NCBI RefSeq assembly: GCF_013318015.2
Contig: NZ_CP115843.1
Location: 248,001-312,000, forward strand
Origin: Agrobacterium tumefaciens
GTDB lineage: Bacteria; Pseudomonadota; Alphaproteobacteria; Rhizobiales; Rhizobiaceae
DNA: 64,000 nucleotides
Reading direction: 5' to 3'
In this document: positions 45,407-53,849 of the stretch, piece after piece
Numbering within the stretch: position 1 is the stretch's first letter
Layout: each line of letters starts with the position of its first letter
The notes under the pieces: model-generated
The model's input: only the letters and a program-made list of their open reading frames with translations
What the model was told of the DNA's origin: nothing
Databases searched by the model: none
Position numbers and translations under genes: made by a program

Positions 45407-46321
45407 ATGAAATCGGATATCGGACATCTTCCGCAGACAAAGCAGCGCGAACTGGAAAGGGTCGTCCGGATCATCCACGAAGAGTTCGCCGGCATTGTCG
45501 AGCGCTCGAAGTCTGATGCCAAAAAAGACGGACGGATTTATAAAATCATCCTGTTTGGTTCCTACGCCCGTGGAACATGGGTGGATGAACCAAACACGTC
45601 AAAGGGTTATCGATCGGATTTCGATATTCTCGTCATCGTCAGCAACAAGGAACTGGCAGATCCCAAATACTGGGACAAGGCGACCGACCGGCTGATGTGG
45701 GACAAGGAGATCGAGACACCCGTCGGCCTCATCATGCATGGTGCCCGCGAGATCAGCAATTTTCTGCATGATGGCCAAGCCTTCTTCGTCGATCTCGCCC
45801 GCGAAGGTGTCGTGCTCTATGAATTCGACGACCGGCCGTTGGCTGAAGCGAAACCGCTCAGCCCTGCCGATGCACTGAGAGTTGCCGAGGAGCATTTTGA
45901 AAAGCAATTCGGCAGTGCCAGCTACTTCCTTCAGTTAGCACGATACGCGATAGCGGATGATCAACCAAATCACGCAGCTTTCTTGCTTCACCAGGCGGTG
46001 GAAACTGCCTATTCCTGTTATCTGTTGACACTCACCAACTATACTCCCGCTTCGCACAATCTCAAATTTCTGCGCGGACTTTCGGAGGATCGCGACCGCC
46101 GTTTGGTCGACATCTGGCCGCGCGACCATCAGCGGTTTACCGCATGGTACAACGTTCTCAACGAGGCCTACGTCAAGGCACGTTACTCAAAACATTTCGA
46201 GATGAACGAAGAAGCGCTTACTTGGCTTCAGGACCGCACGGCAGAACTTCACGTCTTGGTCGAGGTGCTCTGCGAGGAGCACATCGAAAAACTGCGGCGA
46301 GCAGTGAAAGACGGCAGTTGA
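45407..46321 (+). CDS. Nucleotidyltransferase-HEPN fusion protein
   Basis: 304 residues. N-terminal MNT-type nucleotidyltransferase: 'YKIILFGSYARGTWVDEPNTSKGYRSDFDILVIV' with the GSxxRG loop and the DxD metal pair (residues about 48-80). A HEPN domain follows from about residue 150 (ADALRVAEEHFEKQFGSASYFLQLARYAIADDQPNHAAFLLHQAVETAYSCYLLTL). In two-gene MNT/HEPN toxin-antitoxin systems these parts are separate; here they are one chain, as also seen in kanamycin-nucleotidyltransferase-like proteins. Could be a self-contained regulated RNase or a substrate-modifying enzyme. Confidence 0.85.
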   Translation: MKSDIGHLPQTKQRELERVVRIIHEEFAGIVERSKSDAKKDGRIYKIILFGSYARGTWVDEPNTSKGYRSDFDILVIVSNKELADPKYWDKATDRLMWDKEIETPVGLIMHGAREISNFLHDGQAFFVDLAREGVVLYEFDDRPLAEAKPLSPADALRVAEEHFEKQFGSASYFLQLARYAIADDQPNHAAFLLHQAVETAYSCYLLTLTNYTPASHNLKFLRGLSEDRDRRLVDIWPRDHQRFTAWYNVLNEAYVKARYSKHFEMNEEALTWLQDRTAELHVLVEVLCEEHIEKLRRAVKDGS

Positions 46322-46570
46322 GGCCATGCTGCTTCATCTGAATATTTGGGACTGTTCAGATTAGTTGCATTGGTGACCTGATCAACAAAGAGGATGATGC
46401 ATTTCTCATGAATCAGGCCCGCGGTGGTTTTGCCCGCACACACGGCTGCTTTGGGGCCGGCATCGGTCCGTCCGCGTCTGGGGGCCTAATTGCGATAACT
46501 GACGTTACCATCAAATCGGCAAAAGGCAGCTCCCGACCCCATTTCGGCCATTTGCTTGTCATGCTGACTA

Positions 46571-46596
46571 TGGCCGCTTCTGGCCCGTAGTGGTCA
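46571..46596. repeat. Array-type palindromic repeat copy (46.6 kb)
   Basis: TGGCCGCT-tctggcccgt-AGTGGTCA: imperfect inverted repeat with the TGGCCGCTTCTGGCCC core, a diverged member of the GACCGCTTTTGGCGC motif group found between genes up to 54.4 kb. Confidence 0.5.
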
Positions 46597-47118
46597 TTGA
46601 GCTTGGCTAATATACAGGTATCGATTTACGATGCGCCCGCTGCTCTGGAGCCGTTTTTGGTAGACCTCCATTCGGTCATGGACTTTTTCCGCGACTTTCT
46701 TCGACGGTATATTTTCGGGGCTTATTATGCTGACCACCCTGCCCAGGCCAAGGGTGTTCAGCGCATGGCCCCGACAAGCTGTCGCAGCCTCAGTAGCAAA
46801 GCCGTTCCCCCAGAAGCCACGCCACAGATGATACCCAATTTCCGGTTCGGTGCCTTCAGGGGTCTCTTGTAGAGTAATCCCACAGTCGCCGATGACCTGT
46901 CCAGAAGAAGGGTCAACTACTGCCCAAAGGCCGAAGCCGTGCTTGAGGTAGCTGTCGAATGAAAGCTCCTGAAACCAAGTCCGGATTTCCGATGACGACT
47001 TGGTGCTTGGATAGAATTTCATGCATTCATGGTCGGCGTAAATCTTGCTCAACGCGTCTAGGTCTTGTTTCTCGACTTCCCTAAGAAGCAGTCGGTTAGT
47101 CCTCATAATAGTTGACAC
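46594..47118 (-). CDS. GNAT-family N-acetyltransferase (RimJ/RimL type)
   Basis: 174 residues. 'IMRTNRLLLREVEKQDLDALSKIYAD' is the usual opening, 'EPEIGYHLWRGFWGNGFATEAATACRGHAL' contains the acetyl-CoA loop, and 'LGLGRVVSIISPENIPSKKVAEKV' the acceptor-site helix. The C terminus (HDRMEVYQKRLQSSG) is as expected. Acetylates an amino group of an unknown target. Interval 46322-46593 upstream of its stop holds copies of the array repeat and nothing coding. Confidence 0.9.
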   Translation of the reverse strand: MSTIMRTNRLLLREVEKQDLDALSKIYADHECMKFYPSTKSSSEIRTWFQELSFDSYLKHGFGLWAVVDPSSGQVIGDCGITLQETPEGTEPEIGYHLWRGFWGNGFATEAATACRGHALNTLGLGRVVSIISPENIPSKKVAEKVHDRMEVYQKRLQSSGRIVNRYLYISQAQ

Positions 47119-47263
47119 GCAAACCTCTCATCTTGCCCGTCGGACACTCTGCCAAAAGGTTGACTCTCGTGCCATTGCCCCTTGACCTCAACTCTAGGTG
47201 AGGTTGTACGAATTTCAAGGCGGTCGCGGCCCATCGAACGCGACCACGTCAAAGGAGGGCGTC

Positions 47264-47671
47264 TTGGTCACATATTTTCGCTACTCGAAACCCAAATATT
47301 CCGTCAGAACACGTCTGGTTGGAGCCGTATTGTTGCAGTTACTTGGCACCGGATTGTTAGCGTTCATCTTTTGCCATCTGGACACGCTTACGGCGAAGCC
47401 AACGATAACTCTCGGTCAGTTTTTGCCATGCTTGGTTGGGGGCGTCGCTGGGTTTCATTCTGTGGCTTTTCGTCGGCCAGCAACAGACGGCCAGCTTAGC
47501 CTTGTCGCAACATCGTTCTTGGCATTTGGAACCTTTTATTGGCTGGCGTCCTATTCATTGCCTGATCTTTTGCTAGCAAGATTGATATCGGGATTTGGAT
47601 TGGGCGTGGTTGTTGCAAGAGCCTTCCGGCGCGGCTTTCTTGAAAATCCGGTAGTTCCCCGCGTCCGATAG
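47264..47671 (+). CDS. Small membrane protein, function unknown
   Basis: 135 residues from TTG 47264, chosen because AAAGGAGGGC ends four bases earlier and no ATG is suitably placed. Four hydrophobic segments are visible (LVGAVLLQLLGTGLLAFIFC, GQFLPCLVGGVAGFHSVAF, SLVATSFLAFGTFYWLASY, LLARLISGFGLGVVVARAF). No family recognised. Interval 47672-47942 after it contains one diverged array repeat (from 47678). Confidence 0.6.
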   Translation: MVTYFRYSKPKYSVRTRLVGAVLLQLLGTGLLAFIFCHLDTLTAKPTITLGQFLPCLVGGVAGFHSVAFRRPATDGQLSLVATSFLAFGTFYWLASYSLPDLLLARLISGFGLGVVVARAFRRGFLENPVVPRVR

Positions 47672-47942
47672 ATTCCCGACCGCACTTGGTGCTTTGCATT
47701 AGGGCAGTTCCCCGCCCTAAGCCGACATCGGGGACCGATAGCCGCTAGGCCGCTACGCGCACCCATGTCGGGCATTGAGCTGGTGGCGGGAGGATTCCAA
47801 AAGCCGTTACATAGCGATCAGGACAACCGGCTAGTATGTGTGCCTTCCTTTGGTCGTTGAGACAAACTTTGAGTTTGCCCGGAAGAGGACCTATTAATGG
47901 GCCGAACGCGGCGTCCACTCCAAACAAAGTAAAGTAGATTTC

Positions 47943-48959
47943 ATGACCGATTACGATCCAGAGGCAGTGTTTCAAGGTCATAGGGATCGGTTCATAAAAG
48001 TCCTGGAGCCGGTGTTCCTGCCAGACGATCCGGTCAGCAACGACATCATCCGCTATTTTGCATCTTTGCTCCGCGTCATTGGCATGGAAGACAAGGGATG
48101 GGACCCTTACGCAGAAAGCCGTAAGATACTTAATGATATCAACCGGCTGATGAAGCTGGAGCTTCCCGAGGATCGTTTCCCTGACGGCTGGACCTCGTGG
48201 CGACTTGGCTTGCTCCTATACAGCCACATTGTCGAAATGGACGCACCATACGAAGTGATCACCAATCTGCTGCGCTTCCGTCTAGGAAAGGGCTACAGCC
48301 CCAATCCGTATTTCGATCTTCTCACGGAAAGAGAGAAGAAGAACTTTGCCAAGAACGGAATCCGGACAGGGCGAAAGATCGAAGTGATAAAGTCGCTGTC
48401 TAAAGAGTGCGGGCTATCGGTCGGTGAACTTTACGACGAGTTCTACAACAGCCGTTTAAGGAACGCAGTCCAGCATTCAGATTTCATCCTCACGGCAGAC
48501 GATTTTCGATCTCGAAGCGGGATAAGTGGCGGGAAAGCATTTAAACTAACCTACGATGAATTGGATACGCTAATAACGAAAGCGAAAGCGTTCATCGCCG
48601 CCTTCTTCCAGCTTGAATTTGATGCGCGCGCAGTGTGGGGGGCGAAAAAGGGTCAGGCGATACCCTATGACCCTCACTATAAGGGGCTAATGGAAGTGCT
48701 GGTAGATGACCGTGATCTCATGTGCGGGTTCGCGGTCCACTGGCCAAACAACATCCAGTCCATGTATCGCCGTACAGAAGCGGGGGCGGAATTGGTCAAC
48801 TGCATGGTGAACGTGGAGCAGGCCACCGTGGATTTGTGGGTAGACCTTTATGCTCGGAAACCTGGAGCGTTCAGCCCGTTGGTCGAGGAAGGAGCTGAGC
48901 CAGTCTATACCCCGCTAGACAACTCCGACGTACGTCCATTATGGCCCGCGACGATGTAG
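47943..48959 (+). CDS. HEPN-like protein of unknown function
   Basis: 338 residues, soluble. The central 'ELYDEFYNSRLRNAVQHSDFILTADDF' has the Arg-x4-His arrangement (RNAVQH) of HEPN RNase active sites. The N-terminal third is helical (DIIRYFASLLRVIGMEDKGWDPYAESRKIL) and the C-terminal part (LMCGFAVHWPNNIQSMYRRTEAGAELVNCMVN) is unassigned. HEPN proteins often serve in phage defence or toxin systems. It stands alone, without an obvious antitoxin next to it. Confidence 0.65.
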   Translation: MTDYDPEAVFQGHRDRFIKVLEPVFLPDDPVSNDIIRYFASLLRVIGMEDKGWDPYAESRKILNDINRLMKLELPEDRFPDGWTSWRLGLLLYSHIVEMDAPYEVITNLLRFRLGKGYSPNPYFDLLTEREKKNFAKNGIRTGRKIEVIKSLSKECGLSVGELYDEFYNSRLRNAVQHSDFILTADDFRSRSGISGGKAFKLTYDELDTLITKAKAFIAAFFQLEFDARAVWGAKKGQAIPYDPHYKGLMEVLVDDRDLMCGFAVHWPNNIQSMYRRTEAGAELVNCMVNVEQATVDLWVDLYARKPGAFSPLVEEGAEPVYTPLDNSDVRPLWPATM

Positions 48960-49047
48960 CATCCGAAATGCTTCAGTGTTTGGCGGGATAGCGCCGCACC
49001 AGCCTCCAACCTCAAAGCAGTTCATGTCTCCTTTGGGCGCATCTACG

Positions 49048-49611
49048 TCACAACGGCAGCCGGCCTAAGGGGACTTCGGGGCTCGCGAAATTTGACGAGC
49101 GATCGCTTTTTCTCCAGGCGACGAGCAGCCTCTCGACATTTGCATCAGCGCCGTCCTCGGACTGTAGTTCAATGTCATACCGCTTGCCGAAATGAATCGT
49201 CTCAAAATCCTTCTTGGCGCTACCCACCGGTCTGTTACCTCTCGCGGCTTCACGCTTGACCAGAATTTCGAGCGGACAATGTACGGCGGCGAAGAAGACA
49301 TCGTGCTCCGCCAAAAGATCAACGAGTTCTTCCAGCCATCCCTCGGTATCGAGAATGTGTTCAAGGATCAGATGGTTACCCGCATCGGCATATGCCCGCA
49401 GCGATCCATGGAACCCGTGGAAAAAGGCCATGCGAGCGTCAGTCCAGCGAAAATCACCACTCTTGAAGCGTTCGGTCGGAAGCACGCCAGCGTCGCGCAG
49501 ATGATCGATCGATACGTGCCAGAATGGTTTCTCGATGCGTTTCTGCAATGCCCTCGCAATGGTTGACTTGCCGCTGCTCGACGTGCCATGAAGAAAAATA
49601 ACGTGTGCCAT
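49048..49611 (-). CDS. Chloramphenicol phosphotransferase-like P-loop kinase
   Basis: 187 residues from ATG 49611. 'MAHVIFLHGTSSSGKSTIARALQ' carries Walker A. 'PFWHVSIDHLRD', 'FFHGFHGSLRAYADAGNHLILEHIL' and 'VFFAAVHCPLEILVKREAARGNRPVGSAKKDFETIH' match the CPT family (ATP-binding lid RxxxRxxG). CPT phosphorylates chloramphenicol in its producer; relatives in other bacteria are small-molecule kinases of unknown substrate. An in-frame N-terminal extension falls within the array repeat and is rejected. Confidence 0.85.
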   Translation of the reverse strand: MAHVIFLHGTSSSGKSTIARALQKRIEKPFWHVSIDHLRDAGVLPTERFKSGDFRWTDARMAFFHGFHGSLRAYADAGNHLILEHILDTEGWLEELVDLLAEHDVFFAAVHCPLEILVKREAARGNRPVGSAKKDFETIHFGKRYDIELQSEDGADANVERLLVAWRKSDRSSNFASPEVPLGRLPL

Positions 49612-49664
49612 CCTTTCGTCTCCCGGTTTCCAGGCCGCAATTAATGCAGGCATATGACACATCA

Positions 49665-49719
49665 ATGACCGCTGATGGCGCTTTCGCGTCACGACGGCAG
49701 TCGGGCTCTAAGCGGTCAT
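49665..49719. repeat. Array-type palindromic repeat, best copy
   Basis: ATGACCGCT (49665-49673) and AGCGGTCAT (49711-49719) are perfect 9-bp inverted arms around a 37-base centre. The same block recurs in diverged form at 49024-49075 and 50400-50440 (shared CGCTTTCGCG-TCA-GACG core), placed between the kinase, HAD and acetyltransferase genes. Confidence 0.65.
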
Positions 49720-49728
49720 CAGAGCACC

Positions 49729-50376
49729 TCATGCGAGGATGCTTGAGACGACCCTGTCGATATTCGCGTCGGGCCAATGCTCAGCGTGGCTTAGCCCAGG
49801 CGGCAGATCGTACCCGACGAAATAGCTTTTGGACGCCAGGTTGAGCATGGGGATATCGCCCCAAGAATCACCTGTGGCCGCGAGCGCATCCGGGCCGAGG
49901 TTCAGTTCAGATAAAAGAGCCTCGAGATAGCTCGCTTTGTCCTCAGGCCAAAAATGCTGGACCGTGTCGTCGGCCTGCCATCCGGTACCAACAGCGTAAT
50001 CCGCCTCCAGTTCGGCAGCGAGCCAATCGACCGCGAATGCCCAAGTTATGGAAACGAGAGCTGTTTTGATCCCAGCTTTCTTCAGACGGGCAAATCCGTC
50101 TTTCACGCCGGGCGCGAGCCGCAGCTCCATCAGATGCCTGGTCAGATTCGCCTTACCGAAAGGCAGATACCATTGAAGCATTGTATCGCGACCAGCGATA
50201 ATCTCCTCGCGAGATCGCAGCAGTTCGAAGGCGTCCATCTCGTTTGAGCGACCGATATTCCGAGCGATACATCCGCAGATGTTTTCGCCGCGCAGCAGTG
50301 TGCCATCGACATCAAAGGCGGCTAATCTGATACCGGTAATTGTCGGTCCCCTCTCGATGCTCGAACTATCGCTCAT
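49729..50376 (-). CDS. HAD-superfamily phosphatase (phosphoserine phosphatase-like)
   Basis: 215 residues. Motif I 'RLAAFDVDGTLLRGENICG' (nucleophile Asp and acid Asp), motif II 'KTALVSITWAF' (Ser/Thr), motif III Lys near 'WPEDKASYLEALL' and motif IV 'AATGDSWGDIPMLNLAS' are all present. A helical cap of about 60 residues (EIIAGRDTMLQWYLPFGKANLTRHLMELRLAPG) resembles SerB. Cytosolic phosphomonoesterase, substrate uncertain. Start 50376 (ATG) is preferred over GTG 50391. Confidence 0.88.
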   Translation of the reverse strand: MSDSSSIERGPTITGIRLAAFDVDGTLLRGENICGCIARNIGRSNEMDAFELLRSREEIIAGRDTMLQWYLPFGKANLTRHLMELRLAPGVKDGFARLKKAGIKTALVSITWAFAVDWLAAELEADYAVGTGWQADDTVQHFWPEDKASYLEALLSELNLGPDALAATGDSWGDIPMLNLASKSYFVGYDLPPGLSHAEHWPDANIDRVVSSILA

Positions 50377-50499
50377 GGTAAGCAGAGACACGGTTTAACG
50401 CAACGACCGCTTTTGGCGCTTTCGCGCCATGACGATTGCGTATCGCGTCGGCGATGAGTTACCCTCAACCTTCGGCAGAGCAGATAATGGAGGTTAGGG

Positions 50500-51027
50500 A
50501 TGAATCCGGCCATTCGAGAGGCCGATGTCGAAGATGCGGGGATACTTTCGGTGCTGGCGACCGAGGTGTGGCTGGACACCTATGCGACGGAGGGTGTTTC
50601 CTTCGCCTTCGCGGCGCATTTGCTGGAGGAGTACTCGCCCAAAGCATTCACGGAAACCTTGCTGAATGAGAGCATCCATATCTTCGTCTATACGGACGGA
50701 AACTTCGTCAAAGGCTATCTCAAGGTCGTCACAGACCCGGTGGCTCTCGATCTGCGATATGGCACCGTAGAGGTGGGGACGCTGTATGTGCGTCGGCATC
50801 ACAAGCGACAGGGTATCGGAGCGGAGCTTCTGCGCCACGCGATGGATGTGGCGGTCCAGAGCGGACACCGGAGCATGTATCTCACTGTACATCATGCCAA
50901 TCGAGACGCGCTGGCCTTCTACGAGTCCCACGGCTTCCACCACGCTGGCAACTTCTTGTTCGAGTTCGAAGGCATCCAGGTGCCGAATGTTGTTCTCGCC
51001 ATTGATCTAGCGCCGCACGGACCATGA
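50500..51027 (+). CDS. GNAT-family N-acetyltransferase
   Basis: 175 residues. Opening 'AIREADVEDAGILSVLATEVWLDTYATEGVSFAFAAHLLEEYSP' and the acetyl-CoA core 'VEVGTLYVRRHHKRQGIGAELLRHAMDVAVQSGHRSMYLTVHHANRDALAFYESHGFHHAG' with the Q/RxxGxG/A loop. GGAGGTTAGGG upstream supports the start. Target unknown; one of three acetyltransferases in this array. Confidence 0.9.
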   Translation: MNPAIREADVEDAGILSVLATEVWLDTYATEGVSFAFAAHLLEEYSPKAFTETLLNESIHIFVYTDGNFVKGYLKVVTDPVALDLRYGTVEVGTLYVRRHHKRQGIGAELLRHAMDVAVQSGHRSMYLTVHHANRDALAFYESHGFHHAGNFLFEFEGIQVPNVVLAIDLAPHGP

Positions 51028-51046
51028 CCGCAATTGGCGAGAGAGA

Positions 51047-51070
51047 GACCACCGGCTATTGCCGATGGTC
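51047..51070. terminator. Hairpin downstream of integrase copy 1
   Basis: GACCACCGGC-tatt-GCCGATGGTC: 10-bp stem with one mismatch, 6 bases after the integrase stop on the minus strand. Corresponds to the perfect version at 52514-52537. Confidence 0.6.
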
Positions 51071-51076
51071 AAGAAC

Positions 51077-51699
51077 CTATAGCTCGATCTGCTCGGCAAT
51101 TCTGAGGGCATCATCCACCTCGACGCCGAGATAGCGAACGGTGCTTTCCAGCTTCGTATGACCGAGCAGAATCTGGACGGCCCGGAGGTTACCTGTCTTC
51201 TTGTAAATCTGCGCTGCCTTGGTTCGCCTCATGGAGTGGGTGCCGTAGGCGCTGGCATCAAGTCCAATAGACGAGACCCAACGGTGGACAATCCGAGCGT
51301 ATTGCCACGTGGACAAATGATGCGACGTCTTCCAACGGCTTGGAAATAGATAGCTGCCGCCGTTCCTTCGAACGAAGGGAAGCCATGCCACGAGCGCAGT
51401 CTTCGTCTGCTCCGTCACCTCAAACTGCACGGGTCGCTTCGTCTTCTTCTGGATGATGGTCGCTCGGTCCCGGATCGAACTACCCCATCATAGGTCCTCA
51501 ACCCTCAGCTTGACCAGGTCGCAAGCGCGGAGCTTGCTGTCGATGGCAAGGTTGAACAGCGCCAGCTCTCGGGTCGCCCCACTCATTTCGAGCCTGACGC
51601 GCGGATCGACCAAACGTTCTTTGGCTGCAGTGGTCGCTTCTGTCCGACCAGAATTCCTTTGTTCCATGGAGAACGATTACGCAGTGCGACGGTATCCAT
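51077..51699 (-). pseudogene. Tyrosine recombinase copy 1, disrupted
   Basis: The same protein as copy 2 (52544-53164), but with two lesions. An extra GC after 'KNVWSIR' shifts the frame, and TGG becomes TGA (51488-51490) after 'KLRVEDL'. The C-terminal half is intact, with 'SAYGTHSMRRTKAAQIYKKTG' and 'QILLGHTKLESTVRYLGVEVDDA', i.e. catalytic His-x-x-Arg, His and Tyr. It is a dead relative of copy 2, in the same orientation. Confidence 0.85.
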
Positions 51700-51812
51700 C
51701 CCGAATCCTCCGCCACTCCTCCCGCCGCGTCGCCTCCATCAGGCCGACCAATAGTAGCATATCTCGTCACTACTTGGCCCAAACCCGCCATTCGGGTTCA
51801 TCCTCAGCTGGG

Positions 51813-52397
51813 TCAACTTAGACGTTCCATCATCCCCGCCGGTAATAGCCGGAATGCAGCGTTTTGAGGGACTTCCAGATTTAACATCTCATTCTTGGAA
51901 AGACCGCTGTGGATGCCCCGCATGATCCGGCTCGTTACTCCGTGACAGACAACAACGGTGGGAGCATGGATGTCGTTCGAGAGGTCGCTCAACACCGCCC
52001 GCACGCGGGCGAACATTTCGTCGTAGCGCTCGCCATCAAATGAGTGAAAGAACCACTCATTGCGACCAAGACCATCTCTTGCATGCGGCCACTGCGCTTC
52101 GATCTCGTTGTCAGTGAGCCCATCCCATGACCCCATCCCGACCTCTTTAAGACGATCATCGGTGATTAAGGGTACGTGAACCCCCAAAGTTGCGGCGATA
52201 ATCGTTGCCGTTTGGATTGCCCGTCCGAGCGGGCTGGTTACGATCCTGGTACTCTGATCTAACCCGTTGCTCCTCAAAATTTCCCCGACTTGGGAAGCTT
52301 GAGCGAGGCCGAGGGCTGTCAACGCAGAGTCGCGTTGGCCCTGCCATCACCCGGCTGCGTTGAACTCTGTTTGCCCATGTCGCACCAAGTATATCAT
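51813..52397 (-). pseudogene. Histidine phosphatase (phosphoglycerate mutase-like) with premature TGA
   Basis: ATG 52397 begins MIYLVRHGQTEFNAAG, which contains the catalytic RHG motif, followed by TGA (52347-52349) and then 'WQGQRDSALTALGLAQASQVGEIL ... VTSPLGRAIQTATIIAATLG ... EVGMGSWDGLTDNEIE ... VVVCHGVTSRIMRG'. Only one codon is wrong (an Arg codon CGA to TGA is the simplest change). Without read-through, initiation must occur downstream and the nucleophile His is lost. It sits between the two integrase copies. Confidence 0.85.
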
Positions 52398-52513
52398 CCA
52401 TCCCTCTCACTCACGTCTAGGTCAAAGTGGGCTTGGCAATCAGGTGCCAACTAACGAGCAATAGCATTCGCCCATTTTTTCGGGAAACTTATGACTGCTC
52501 TTGGCGCGAGAGA

Positions 52514-52537
52514 GACCACCGGCTGTCGCCGGTGGTC
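52514..52537. terminator. Perfect hairpin downstream of integrase copy 2
   Basis: GACCACCGGC-tgtc-GCCGGTGGTC: perfect 10-bp stem with a tetraloop, directly after the integrase stop (minus strand), preceded by ATGACTGCTCTTGGCGCG, a copy of the array motif. It may be a terminator or part of the recombinase's own recognition site. Confidence 0.65.
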
Positions 52538-52543
52538 AAGAAC

Positions 52544-53164
52544 CTAAAGCTCAATTTGCTCTGCGATTCTGAGCGCATCGTCTATCTCGACGCCCAGGTA
52601 TCGGACGGTGCTTTCGAGCTTCGTATGACCGAGCAAAATCTGGACCGCCCGAAGAGTGCCGGTCTTCTTGTAAATTTGTGCTGCCTTAGTTCTCCTCATG
52701 GAGTGGGTGCCGTAGGCGTTGGCGTCGAGCCCGATTGATGTGACCCAACGGTGGACAATTCGTGCATACTGCCTCGTCGACAGATGCTTTGACGTGTTCC
52801 GATTGCTCGGAAACAGATAGCTGCTGCCGTTCCTTCGAACGAATGGGAGCCATGCCGCAAGCGCGATCTTGGTCTGCTCGGTGACCTCGAACTGCACGGG
52901 CCGCTTCGTCTTCTTTTGGATTATGGTAGCCCGATCTCGGATCGAACTACCGGACCATAAATCCTCAACCTTCAACTTGACGAGGTCACAAGCGCGAAGC
53001 TTGCTGTCAATGGCGAGGTTGAAGAGCGCCAGCTCCCGGACAGCGCCGCTCATCTCAAGTCGAACGCGGATCGACCACACATTCTTCGGCTGAAGTGGGC
53101 GCTTCTGCCCTACCAGAATACCTTTGTTCCATGGAGATCGATTACGCAGTAGGGCGGTGTCCAT
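52544..53164 (-). CDS. Compact tyrosine-type recombinase/integrase
   Basis: 206 residues, much shorter than phage integrases: only the catalytic domain is present. Catalytic residues: Arg in 'LAIDSKLRACDLVKLKVEDL', Lys region 'TIIQKKTKRPVQFEVTEQTK', His-x-x-Arg in 'NAYGTHSMRRTKAAQ', His in 'ILLGHTKLES' and Tyr in 'TVRYLGVEID'. Such stand-alone catalytic-domain recombinases are common in rhizobial genomes but their sites are not known. Intact copy; the broken copy is 1.4 kb downstream in the same orientation. Confidence 0.9.
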   Translation of the reverse strand: MDTALLRNRSPWNKGILVGQKRPLQPKNVWSIRVRLEMSGAVRELALFNLAIDSKLRACDLVKLKVEDLWSGSSIRDRATIIQKKTKRPVQFEVTEQTKIALAAWLPFVRRNGSSYLFPSNRNTSKHLSTRQYARIVHRWVTSIGLDANAYGTHSMRRTKAAQIYKKTGTLRAVQILLGHTKLESTVRYLGVEIDDALRIAEQIEL

Positions 53165-53313
53165 GCCAAAGCCTCCGCCACACCTCCCACCGCGTCGCCT
53201 CCGTCAGGCGGCCGGATGGTAGCACGCTCTGTCGCTGTGTGACTCGGGGCGGACTTCTCCGCAGATTGCGGCGATCCGTTGCGAAGAGGCTTCTATTGCG
53301 TTAACTCAACAGT

Positions 53314-53766
53314 ATGACCGCCGTCACCAAATCCAGTGTTATCCGCATTAAAGCCTTGGGCCTACATTGGCGTGGCCCAAGGCTCCTCGCTTTTGAGGTC
53401 TACGACCATGAGGGGCGTCTCAAGGGTGTCCGGCCACTTGGCGGTGGCGTTGAGTTTGGCGAATGCGCAAAAGATGCTGTCATCAGAGAATTCAAAGAGG
53501 AGATTGACATCGAGGTTTCCATTCTCGCCGGGCCAATGGTTCTGGAAAACGTCTTCGTCCACGAGGGTGAACGCCGGCACGAAATCCTATTCATTTTTGA
53601 CTTGGCATTTCCCCCTGGAGCTTTCGAGGCCCAGGAACGCATCCGATTCCAAGAGGATGACGGCACCTCAATGGTGGCAGCTTGGTATGATCCGCGAGAA
53701 CTGGACATGGACGGAAGCCCGGAGCTTTACCCGAACGGCCTCAAGACCCGGTTGCTTGGTCGATGA
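53314..53766 (+). CDS. Nudix hydrolase
   Basis: 150 residues. The Nudix box is complete: 'GGGVEFGECAKDAVIREFKEEIDIEV' (G-x5-E-x7-REUxEExxU). 'SVIRIKALGLHWRGPRLLAFEVYDHEGRLKGVRPLG' and 'HEILFIFDLAFP' form the surrounding sheet. Hydrolyses a nucleoside diphosphate linked to X; the substrate cannot be told. A perfect 9-bp hairpin (53772-53799, GTTGGGGCT/AGCCCCAAC) just after the stop is probably its terminator. Confidence 0.92.
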   Translation: MTAVTKSSVIRIKALGLHWRGPRLLAFEVYDHEGRLKGVRPLGGGVEFGECAKDAVIREFKEEIDIEVSILAGPMVLENVFVHEGERRHEILFIFDLAFPPGAFEAQERIRFQEDDGTSMVAAWYDPRELDMDGSPELYPNGLKTRLLGR

Positions 53767-53849
53767 TCGGTGTTGGGGCTTAGCAGCAGCAGCCCCAACC
53801 TTCGGCGCTAGATGATGATCACACCTCTCGGAGGTGATATATTTCAAAC

